Under the pieces are notes generated by a model. The model saw nothing but the letters and a program-made list of their open reading frames with translations, made no database searches and was not told the DNA's origin. A DNA stretch of 12,854 nucleotides from a candidate division FCPU426 bacterium (GTDB taxonomy: Bacteria > Oederibacteriota > PGYV01 > Palsa-1178): contig PMTB01000066.1 in the NCBI GenBank assembly GCA_003167475.1, positions 1-12,854 on the forward strand. The letters are read 5' to 3'. Made by a program: the position numbers and the translations under genes. Position 1 is the first letter of the stretch; each line of letters begins with the position of its first letter. This document shows positions 1 through 5,528 of the stretch, one piece after another.

Positions 1-98
1 AGAGAGGGGGCTTGCTCCCTCTCACAGCGGGATTTTATTGTTTTAGTCCGGATTTAAGGTCTGCGTTGCATCAGCGAGAGGGAGCAAGCCCCCTCTCT
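1..98. repeat. Inverted-repeat element with 23-bp arms
   Basis: Bases 1-23 and 76-98 are perfect reverse complements (23 bp) separated by 52 bases. Each arm is itself a near-palindrome of the form AGAGAGG-(about 10 nt containing GCTTGCT)-CCTCTC, so each can fold as a short hairpin and the two can pair with each other. A related AGAGAGG/CCTCTCT hairpin recurs at 10364-10387, so this is a dispersed family. The left arm starts at the window edge, so the element may extend beyond it. It lies downstream of the 936-152 operon and may help end that transcript, but no clear U-tract follows it. No coding sequence is seen inside. Confidence 0.75.
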
Positions 99-151
99 AC
101 ATGTTTTATAAAGGATTATTTTTTGTTAGAATATTATTGTAAAACACGGCC

Positions 152-661
152 CTACATGAACCTCTCGAACCTGTCCTTCTTCGCCTTGCATATCGGGCAT
201 ATTTCCGGCGGGTTTTCCCTCGCGCACAGGTATCCGCATACTTTGCATCTCCATACCGGCAGGGAAAGTTCTCCGTACGCTTTCACGGCTTTTTCCTGCA
301 ACTTGTTCCTTTCGGTCTCGGGAAGCCTTCTTTCTACTATTGAATGCGCCTTTATTTCGCCTGAGACAACCCGGCTTGAAACATAGAGCGCGCAATAGCA
401 CGCGTCAAATTCCGTCAGGTCAGGGTCGCGGTAGTCGCAGGGGCATATGATGTCGAGGTCCTTTTGCTTGTCGCCGGAAGTGAGGCGGCAAGGGCAGTTC
501 CAGTAACCGTAGCGCTTTTCATTCACGAGAAGGCTCTCGACCAGGCCCTTGGTGAAATCAGTTTCCGGGTTCAGGTGGTAGCCGTTTGACTCGGCCTCGC
601 GGTTAAGCTTTTCGAAAAGCCTGTCAATGTCTTCCTGCGGTATTACAACGCGCTCCTTCAT
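152..661 (-). CDS. Ferredoxin:thioredoxin reductase catalytic subunit fused to a rubredoxin-like domain
   Basis: The 169-residue protein carries the FTR catalytic-chain signature: a CPC pair at C56/C58, a second CPC pair at C73/C75 and a CYC pair at C88/C90. In the known family four of these cysteines hold a [4Fe-4S] cluster and two, one from the first and one from the last pair (here C58 and C90), form the redox-active disulfide that reduces thioredoxin-like partners with ferredoxin electrons. A C-terminal rubredoxin-like domain (about 137-165) has two CxxC knuckles, C139/C142 and C155/C158, suited to binding one iron; C146 is an extra cysteine. Rubredoxin-fused FTRs are known in some anaerobes and archaea. 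No variable FTR subunit is seen nearby. The ATG overlaps the stop of the glutaredoxin gene as ATGA, so the two are coupled, and the glutaredoxin is a likely partner. Cytoplasmic. Assignment is firm; the partner is inferred. Confidence 0.9.
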   Translation of the reverse strand: MKERVVIPQEDIDRLFEKLNREAESNGYHLNPETDFTKGLVESLLVNEKRYGYWNCPCRLTSGDKQKDLDIICPCDYRDPDLTEFDACYCALYVSSRVVSGEIKAHSIVERRLPETERNKLQEKAVKAYGELSLPVWRCKVCGYLCARENPPEICPICKAKKDRFERFM

Positions 662-936
662 TTCTTATCAAACCTCTTCCTGATGATATCCTCGTCAAAT
701 CCCATGTGGAAAAGTTTGCCGTCGACCAGTATGAGCGGGAAAGACGGGTTCGTTGAAAATTTATCCATTTCAGCCGTGGCTTTATCGCTGTCCTCGTCCT
801 CGAGAAGGTCCACGTCTTCATATGAATAAGCGACTCCGATCTCCTTCAGAAGAGCTTTTGTTTTCCTGCACCAGATGCATGTGCTCAATGTGTACATCAT
901 AATCTTTCCCATATCCTTGCCTTTTATGTGGGTCAT
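658..936 (-). CDS. Glutaredoxin-like thiol-disulfide protein
   Basis: The 92-residue protein has the thioredoxin fold of small glutaredoxins: strand KIMMYTLSTC, active-site motif CIWC (C20/C23), a TNPSFPLILVDG segment with the cis-proline, and a C-terminal helix. The active site differs from classical CPYC and resembles NrdH/glutaredoxin-like proteins of anaerobes. The ATG at 936 is chosen because AGGAGG lies at 944-949, seven bases upstream; ATGs at residues 9 and 13 lack such a site. Its TGA overlaps the ATG of the FTR gene by the ATGA arrangement, so the two form an operon from the promoter at 963-992. Context suggests that it receives electrons from the FTR protein in place of, or beside, a thioredoxin; this is inference. 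Confidence 0.88.
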   Translation of the reverse strand: MTHIKGKDMGKIMMYTLSTCIWCRKTKALLKEIGVAYSYEDVDLLEDEDSDKATAEMDKFSTNPSFPLILVDGKLFHMGFDEDIIRKRFDKK

Positions 937-943
937 TTGAAAA

Positions 944-992
944 CCTCCTGGTTAGTTAGTATATTATAGTCCCATATTAATGAAAAATCCAA
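944..992 (-). promoter_or_regulatory. Promoter and ribosome binding site of the glutaredoxin-FTR operon
   Basis: On the minus strand TTGGAT (992-987) and a perfect TATAAT (968-963) are separated by 18 bases. The predicted start of transcription is near 956, giving a very short leader that contains AGGAGG (949-944) seven bases before the ATG. Assigned by eye from sigma-70 consensus. Confidence 0.65.
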
Positions 993-1008
993 TGAAAAAA
1001 TTTGATTA

Positions 1009-1034
1009 TAAAAGAAAGGCGGGTGGACCGCCTT
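1009..1034 (-). terminator. Probable intrinsic terminator after tRNA-Ala
   Basis: A 7-bp stem, AAGGCGG/CCGCCTT (1016-1022 with 1028-1034) with a 5-base loop, is followed on the minus strand by TCTTTTAT. It would end a transcript that carries tRNA-Ala and its hairpin-rich trailer. The T-run is short and interrupted. Confidence 0.55.
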
Positions 1035-1079
1035 CGCGAGACGGAGCCATAGTGGTCTAGCTTTCTAAACAATCACTGA

Positions 1080-1114
1080 GCTGGCTAGCCAGCCGAAGCT
1101 TCAGCGAAGGCTGG
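1080..1114. repeat. GC-rich palindromes abutting the tRNA-Ala 3' end
   Basis: Bases 1080-1093 form a perfect 14-bp palindrome (GCTGGCTAGCCAGC). Overlapping it, CCAGCC (1089-1094) pairs with GGCTGG (1109-1114) around an insert containing the palindrome GAAGCTTC. The last three bases of the hairpin, 1112-1114, are the encoded CCA end of the tRNA. The GAAGCTT/AAGCTTC core reappears at 10630-10640, suggesting a dispersed repeat. Confidence 0.6.
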
Positions 1115-1187
1115 TGGAGCAGATCGGGATCGAACCGACGGCCTCGGCGTTGCGAACGCCGCGCTCTCCCAACTGAGCTACTGCCCC
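1112..1187 (-). tRNA. tRNA-Ala (anticodon CGC)
   Basis: The 76-base minus-strand sequence folds into a full cloverleaf. The acceptor stem is GGGGCAG/CTGCTCC with the G3:U70 wobble that identifies alanine tRNAs; the D arm is GCTC/GAGC, the anticodon stem CGGCG/CGCCG around loop TTCGCAA (anticodon CGC at 1154-1152), and the T arm GTCGG/CCGAT. The discriminator is A and CCA is encoded (1114-1112). It reads the codon GCG. It has its own promoter upstream and a hairpin downstream. Confidence 0.97.
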
Positions 1188-1217
1188 ATATGAATCAACA
1201 ATTTTGAAACAGGATAA

Positions 1218-1246
1218 ATTCTACATAATCCCGCCTTTAATTGCAA
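1218..1246 (-). promoter_or_regulatory. Promoter of tRNA-Ala
   Basis: On the minus strand TTGCAA (1246-1241) and TAGAAT (1223-1218) are spaced by exactly 17 bases, about 30 bases upstream of the mature tRNA. This leaves a short 5' leader for RNase P. It lies just past the stop of the hydrolase gene, so the tRNA need not depend on that gene's transcription. Confidence 0.65.
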
Positions 1247-1267
1247 GGACAAAATTTTTTCTGCGGG

Positions 1268-3763
1268 CTACCTTATTACCGCGAACTTTCCATGCTTCGT
1301 ATTCCCCCTGATATCCGCTGCTATATACACATATATGCCCGGGGCTATGGAGTGGTGCTTCATTATCCCTTCTATTTTTACGTACATTGTCCCGTCAGGA
1401 GTGTTTTGGTCCGTTTTGTAAACCAGTTCGCCGGTCAGGGAATAAATCTGTAAAATCGTGCGGTTTGCCAGGCCGTAGAACCATATGCCTTTGTCGCCCT
1501 TCCTTGAGTCGAAAAGTGACGGCGACACATACACGTTTGAAAGGGTTGATTTTGCCGATAAAGGCGTGACACCGGGCGTCGCCGTTATTGTGGGCGTGGC
1601 CGAAGCAGTTACCGGTGTGGTCAGGGTTAATGTCATTGCCGGCGTTTTTGTCAACGTGAAAGTCTGTGTGAATGTATATGTAGGGGTATTTGTCGGGTTC
1701 GCCGGCGTCATGGTGATGGTAGGGGTCGATCCCAGAGGCACAAAATTAAACACTGAAATTGAATATGGTGGAAAAGTGAAGACGAAAGAGTTTGACGCGG
1801 TGTGTATCGCGTTTTCTTTCGGCGCGACATCCGGGTCCGCGTATGACGACGGGTTCGCGTCATGCCACATATAATTCTGTATGTAGTACGGAGCCGACGC
1901 GTTAGCCGCGAAAGTATAAAGCTCGGCGGACGGGTCGGGTGTGTAGTTGCTTAAATTGATCGTGGAACCATAAGAGTTAGCGCTGTCCTTGTTTATAACC
2001 ATAAGGCTGAGCTTGCCGTCCGACCTCTTGCACGCGTATACCGGGAGCAATGCCTGGCCGGAAGACGCGCTGACAAGCGTGTTGCCGTTGTCGTCCTGCA
2101 CCCCCAAATAATTATTTATCATGTACATTCCCCAGTAAGTGCCGCGTTCCTGGTATTGGTAAGCGCCTGTCTGCTGGCCTATCTCGAGGAAGCCCATGTC
2201 ATAAACGCCGGTGGAGGCGTTGTTATTCATAATATCCCAGAGGGAAGCGTGGGCCCTGCTCCCGAATGCCCTTGCATATTCCATGAGCCAGTTTGCGGCC
2301 CAAAGCGAACTGGCGAACCCCATGGTCACTATCGTGGCGTTGCCCGTGTTGTGTTCGGACATGTAAACGTCCTTAGCCTGCGCGCTTCCGTAGTATTTTA
2401 TGAGGATATTGTCTATGAAAGATTTGTAATTTGAGCCGCCGAACCAGTTTGACGGCGTATTCAGGGTATTGGCCTCGATATTATTCTGCCAGTCCGCGTA
2501 CATATGAAAATCCAGGACGTCTACAAGGCCCAGTTTGCCGGCTGATTGCAGAACGCCGAAGAATGAATCCAAAAACGATTGGCCGTCATAAAGCTCGGAG
2601 TTGATCTGCAGGCTCGATATCACCGGGCCGCAAATTTTTATGGAAGGATCCTCGGCTTTCATGGCCGTGGCAAAATCGATGAACCGTTTCGCGTAAAATT
2701 CCGCGTCCACGGGCCCGCCGCCCTCCCATACGCCGTCCATTTCATTTCCAATTTCCCAATATTTTATGTTATATCCTTTTACTATATTAGCATAGTGCAC
2801 CCAGGCCGCGGCCTCTTCGGGAGTGCCGTTGCCGAAATTGACCGAGCAGGCGGGAATAGCCTTTGGCCCCATGCTTTGTATAAGGTCCATGTACCCTTTA
2901 AAATCAAAATCAGGTGTCCAGCCGCCGGGAGCGTTGGCCCTGCTGGTGGGTGAGGCGAATGACGGCATCTGCGAAGTGCTGTTTACATTCACGGTCTGTT
3001 TGGTTGCGCCGCTGTACAGTTCAATCTCGTTTATTTTGTACCCGGCAGAGGAACTCGTATGCATTAATATCCTGAAGGCCACGGAATTTGTCAGCGGGAA
3101 TGACCTTGTCTCGATGCCGCCCGCCGCGCCGGTCACTGTTGTGAGCGTGGTCCATGAGCTGGTGTTTGCCATATGAGGGGCCCAGCCGAAGTTGCCGGAA
3201 TTGTTCCAGTACTGGATCTCATAATTTACCGCGTACGTATCGCCCCAGTAGATCTTTATCGAGTCCACGTTTGTGCCTGAAGCGAATAATATACCGGCGT
3301 AGGCGTTTGTGGTGCATGAAGCCGCGGTAAGGGTCTCGGATACCCATTGCGAAAGCGCAGACGTATCCCCGTCGGTGAGCCTTGCCGCGTTCCCGTAACC
3401 CGCCGATGTCGAGCCCCTGTGAATGATCAGGCCCTGAAAGCCCTTTGTGTAGTTTGTGTTGTCGGCGTGCCAGATGTTGTCAGCGTCATAGGAACCCGTG
3501 CCGTTCCAGTGGTATTCATTGGAAAGCGAGCCGCCGGGAAAACGCAGGAGATAGCTGCCGGCCGCGTTTATTTTATCCTTATTGGCGGTGTATCCGGCAG
3601 GGGCGAGCCACACGCCCGTATTGTTGCCCAGTAGGCGCCTGTAATTATATGAAGTTAGGTCGTTGTTGTAATCCACGCTGACAGTGGCTGAAAGCGCCAT
3701 AAGGCAGGCCGGAACCAAAATTAAAAGTATCATGATATTGAATGCGCGAATTATTTTTTTCAT
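1268..3763 (-). CDS. Secreted clan GH-A glycoside hydrolase (arabinofuranosidase/GH51- or GH44-like) with internal discoidin domain and C-terminal sorting-type domain
   Basis: This 831-residue protein starts with a signal peptide (1-25). A TIM-barrel hydrolase follows: YLLRFPGG at 71-78, the acid/base motif WEIGNE with E341, and a likely nucleophile E470 in YMSEHN. A discoidin (F5/8 type C, CBM32-like) module at about 116-252 interrupts the barrel region, with LTDGDTS near its start and INEIELYSG at its end. A beta-sandwich (about 570-675) follows the barrel, then a Thr/Pro-rich linker (about 680-735) and a C-terminal domain (742-831) with IYSLTGELVY and APGIYVYI, resembling FlgD-Ig or type IX secretion sorting domains. 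The likely substrate is a plant or microbial polysaccharide; the GH family cannot be fixed by eye. The ATG at 3763 has GGAG five bases upstream, and TATAAT lies at 3810-3805. It is a monocistronic outward-facing enzyme. Confidence 0.8.
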   Translation of the reverse strand: MKKIIRAFNIMILLILVPACLMALSATVSVDYNNDLTSYNYRRLLGNNTGVWLAPAGYTANKDKINAAGSYLLRFPGGSLSNEYHWNGTGSYDADNIWHADNTNYTKGFQGLIIHRGSTSAGYGNAARLTDGDTSALSQWVSETLTAASCTTNAYAGILFASGTNVDSIKIYWGDTYAVNYEIQYWNNSGNFGWAPHMANTSSWTTLTTVTGAAGGIETRSFPLTNSVAFRILMHTSSSAGYKINEIELYSGATKQTVNVNSTSQMPSFASPTSRANAPGGWTPDFDFKGYMDLIQSMGPKAIPACSVNFGNGTPEEAAAWVHYANIVKGYNIKYWEIGNEMDGVWEGGGPVDAEFYAKRFIDFATAMKAEDPSIKICGPVISSLQINSELYDGQSFLDSFFGVLQSAGKLGLVDVLDFHMYADWQNNIEANTLNTPSNWFGGSNYKSFIDNILIKYYGSAQAKDVYMSEHNTGNATIVTMGFASSLWAANWLMEYARAFGSRAHASLWDIMNNNASTGVYDMGFLEIGQQTGAYQYQERGTYWGMYMINNYLGVQDDNGNTLVSASSGQALLPVYACKRSDGKLSLMVINKDSANSYGSTINLSNYTPDPSAELYTFAANASAPYYIQNYMWHDANPSSYADPDVAPKENAIHTASNSFVFTFPPYSISVFNFVPLGSTPTITMTPANPTNTPTYTFTQTFTLTKTPAMTLTLTTPVTASATPTITATPGVTPLSAKSTLSNVYVSPSLFDSRKGDKGIWFYGLANRTILQIYSLTGELVYKTDQNTPDGTMYVKIEGIMKHHSIAPGIYVYIAADIRGNTKHGKFAVIR

Positions 3764-3796
3764 TATTGCTCCTTTGACGTAAAAATCTGCGGTTTA

Positions 3797-3810
3797 GTAT
3801 ATACATTATA
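3797..3810 (-). promoter_or_regulatory. -10 element of the hydrolase gene with adjacent GTATATAC palindrome
   Basis: A perfect TATAAT is read on the minus strand at 3810-3805, about 42 bases before the start codon; the -35 is weak. The palindrome GTATATAC (3797-3804) sits at the expected transcription start and resembles the TGTATATATACA palindrome at the divergent promoter (3981-3992). Confidence 0.45.
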
Positions 3811-3959
3811 ACTCAAAAACAAATATTGCGTTGCGTATTTATTTTTATTGTATGCGCAAATATAGATACCGATAGCAACGTTAAAGTAAGGCCTGATATT
3901 TAAGGCAATTATAGATGTTTAACGATGAAAAAGCACTTGTCAGGTTTTTTGTTAAATAT

Positions 3960-3992
3960 TTGACATTTCGGGTTTTATGGTGTATATATACA
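3960..3992 (+). promoter_or_regulatory. Promoter of the RHH gene with 12-bp palindromic operator candidate
   Basis: A consensus TTGACA (3960-3965), a 17-base spacer and TATATA (3983-3988) form a strong sigma-70 promoter. The -10 is embedded in a perfect 12-bp palindrome, TGTATATATACA (3981-3992), a natural operator site for a dimeric ribbon-helix-helix repressor such as the one encoded just downstream. Autoregulation is inferred. Confidence 0.6.
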
Positions 3993-4034
3993 AATGTACT
4001 TGCTTAAAATACGGACTCAGTGGGGGGTACGTGT

Positions 4035-4283
4035 ATGAGAGAAAAAGGCAGGAACCGTAAGGAAAAGAAAATCTTGATCAGGGTGAGCAAGGATGAAAAA
4101 AACCTGGCCGAAGAACTTTCAAGGAAAGACGGGAAGAACACGTCGGAATTTTTCCGGTACCTGATAAAAGAACACGCGGAAAAACAGCGCCTGGAACAGC
4201 ATTTGGACATCATAGGCAAGTACGAGGAATTGCTGGGGAAATACACCAAATTGCTGGAGGATAACCAAAAACAGACATCCTGA
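4035..4283 (+). CDS. Small ribbon-helix-helix protein with C-terminal coiled coil
   Basis: The 82-residue protein has a basic N-terminus and then a ribbon-helix-helix (CopG/Arc/MobC-like) pattern: strand KKILIRVS (11-18), helix 1 KDEKNLAEELSRK (19-31) and helix 2 NTSEFFRYLIKEHAE (35-49). A charged amphipathic helix (about 50-78) looks like a coiled coil. Such proteins bind DNA as dimers or tetramers and act as autorepressors, antitoxins or relaxosome accessory factors. No toxin or relaxase gene lies beside it: the flanks are the hydrolase promoter and an RNA-rich gap. The start at 4035 is preferred over a GTG at 4020 because a G-rich run (4022-4028) can serve as a weak ribosome binding site. 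The palindrome in its promoter suggests self-repression, and the hydrolase promoter may be a second target. Domain call is good; role unknown. Confidence 0.72.
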   Translation: MREKGRNRKEKKILIRVSKDEKNLAEELSRKDGKNTSEFFRYLIKEHAEKQRLEQHLDIIGKYEELLGKYTKLLEDNQKQTS

Positions 4284-4292
4284 TAATTACTG

Positions 4293-4432
4293 TTGACTAA
4301 ACAACAAAACAACATTATTATGTTCATCATAAATACGGCCGCTTGAATAAAGCGGCCGTAAGTGTTTAGGTTGAAAGGCGGGGGTTGGTTATTCCGCGTA
4401 GGGAACGCATATATGCGTTCCGTCGCGGTTTT
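4293..4432 (+). ncRNA. Candidate small RNA locus with own promoter and terminator
   Basis: TTGACT (4293-4298) and TATTAT (4316-4321) are spaced by exactly 17 bases, giving a start near 4328. The transcript would begin with an 11-bp perfect hairpin (TACGGCCGCTT at 4334-4344 with 4350-4360, loop GAATA), pass through a G-rich single-stranded stretch (4361-4393), and end in a long stem (4394-4428) followed by TTTT. No open reading frame with a ribosome binding site is seen in it. The 5' hairpin could instead be the terminator of the RHH gene, and the promoter could serve tRNA-Ser through a long leader. Confidence 0.4.
4394..4432 (+). terminator. Long palindromic terminator-like hairpin
   Basis: A perfect 20-bp palindrome, GGAACGCATATATGCGTTCC (4402-4421), is flanked by CCGCG (4394-4398) and CGCGG (4424-4428), which also pair across a small TAG/GT internal loop; TTTT follows at 4429-4432. 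It reads as an intrinsic terminator on the plus strand, though so perfect a core could also be a protein-binding site. Confidence 0.5.
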
Positions 4433-4463
4433 GATCCTGCGTCCGATAATCGAAAATCGATAT

Positions 4464-4490
4464 TTGATCAGCAAGCTTGGAAGGTATTAT
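4464..4490 (+). promoter_or_regulatory. Possible promoter of tRNA-Ser
   Basis: TTGATC (4464-4469) and TATTAT (4485-4490) are separated by a short 15-base spacer, about 20 bases before the tRNA. It fits the position expected for a tRNA promoter but the spacing is suboptimal. Confidence 0.35.
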
Positions 4491-4510
4491 ACATAGATAT
4501 TGCAACATGT

Positions 4511-4620
<110 letters not shown>

Positions 4621-4800
4621 GAGAAAGGTGAGAGTAGAGAGTAGAAAGTAGACAAACCATCGTTCAATCAAAAAAACCTCCAGCATGGACTACCACTCAA
4701 ACCCACCTTTCGTTCTATTTACTCGCTTTATTTACTCCGTGGTCTTGGTCTGATTGTAGCAAAATTGGCGGTCACCTCTCTCCTCTCGCCTATCTGAATG
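4621..4800. repeat. Repeat-rich spacer between tRNA-Ser and the cyclic-nucleotide operon
   Basis: This gap holds three 7-bp tandem units (AGAGTAG, AGAGTAG, AAAGTAG) at 4631-4651, a 9-bp direct repeat TATTTACTC at 4716-4724 and 4729-4737, and at 4757-4769 a copy of the hairpin arm from the tRNA-Ser 3' end. No convincing gene is seen. It may be the scar of a small insertion or of repeat expansion beside the tRNA. Confidence 0.5.
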
Positions 4801-4815
4801 TGTTGACTTTCGGTA

Positions 4816-4873
4816 TTTACACCCCATTTTATTTGTGTTATTATTGATTGTAATCCAATCATCTTTGAGGAGG
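4816..4873 (+). promoter_or_regulatory. Promoter and ribosome binding site of the cyclic-nucleotide operon
   Basis: TTTACA (4816-4821) and TATTAT (4839-4844) are spaced by 17 bases. A small inverted repeat, GATTG-TAATC-CAATC (4846-4860), lies at the expected start of transcription and could be an operator. AGGAGG (4868-4873) precedes the ATG by ten bases. No second promoter is obvious before 8468, so four genes probably share this one. Confidence 0.6.
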
Positions 4874-4883
4874 CATACTTTTA

Positions 4884-5522
4884 ATGGCTACCGAAAACGA
4901 GATAATCAACCAATTTGGCAGAAGTTACGCACCCGGCGAACATATATTTAAGGAAGGCGATATAGGCGAGGAAATGTTTATAATCCACAGCGGGACCGTC
5001 AAAATCACGAAAACAACCGATGAAGGCGAAAAAACGCTTGTGCAGCTGACTTCCGGGGATTTTTTCGGGGAAATGGCCGTCATAGATAAGGGGCCCAGGT
5101 CGGCTTCCGCAGTCGCCGTGGACAACGCGGTATGTATAGTTTTGAACGAGGAACTTTTTGAACAGCAGATGCAGAGGAACGCCAAGATCGTAAAAAAGAT
5201 ACTAAAAAACATGAGCTCGCGCCTGCGCGCCATGAATGAACAGCTCCAGAACCTCACCACGAAGGACTTCAATATGAGGGTGGTTAACACGCTCCTGCTG
5301 CATGTACATAAGGCCGGCGAAAACTCCACGCTATCCATGGCCGCGCTTGTGCAGAATACGGGCATGGATGACAACATCCCGAAACTAAAAGAGATAATCG
5401 AACACATGGCCAAGGCAAAGGTCATCTCCGTTGCCGGAAACATCATCACTGTCACGAGTTCGGGGAACATAGAAAAATACAAACAATACCTCGAAATGAA
5501 GAAAGCTTTTGGCGAAAGTTAA
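4884..5522 (+). CDS. CRP/FNR-family cyclic-nucleotide-binding protein with atypical DNA-binding helix
   Basis: The 212-residue protein has a cyclic-nucleotide-binding domain (about 8-120) with an intact phosphate-binding cassette: GDFFGEMA, where E63 is expected to contact the ribose, and PRSAS, where R72 contacts the phosphate. Its nine-residue E-R spacing fits cAMP binders. A long dimerisation-type helix (about 94-122) follows, then a winged-helix region that aligns with the CRP helix-turn-helix (LSMAALVQNTGMDDNIPKLKEII, then VISVAGNIITV as the wing). The recognition-helix part is DDNIPKL rather than the usual Arg/Glu-rich SRETVGR pattern, so DNA specificity may be unusual or DNA binding lost. 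It is the first gene of an operon with a CHASE2 cyclase-like protein and a cyclic-nucleotide phosphodiesterase, so it is the probable nucleotide receptor of that circuit. The ATG is fixed by a strong AGGAGG. Confidence 0.85.
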   Translation: MATENEIINQFGRSYAPGEHIFKEGDIGEEMFIIHSGTVKITKTTDEGEKTLVQLTSGDFFGEMAVIDKGPRSASAVAVDNAVCIVLNEELFEQQMQRNAKIVKKILKNMSSRLRAMNEQLQNLTTKDFNMRVVNTLLLHVHKAGENSTLSMAALVQNTGMDDNIPKLKEIIEHMAKAKVISVAGNIITVTSSGNIEKYKQYLEMKKAFGES

Positions 5523-5528
5523 GCTTAA

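Noticed and set aside
1..386. A plus-strand frame from position 12 through the FTR gene.
   Set aside because: It starts in the inverted repeat and runs antisense to the cysteine-motif-bearing FTR gene.
1485..1874. A plus-strand Val-rich frame opposite the Thr/Pro linker of the hydrolase.
   Set aside because: Its composition is the complement of the Thr-rich linker codons; it is an artefact of a repetitive coding stretch.
4035..4283. RHH protein as the antitoxin of a toxin-antitoxin pair.
   Set aside because: No partner frame with a ribosome binding site lies on either side, so only a regulator role is supported.
4004..4474. A 156-codon open frame on the minus strand across the RHH gene and the downstream hairpins.
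   Set aside because: It runs antisense to the well-supported RHH gene and the palindromes, has no ribosome binding site, and its product has no recognisable domain.
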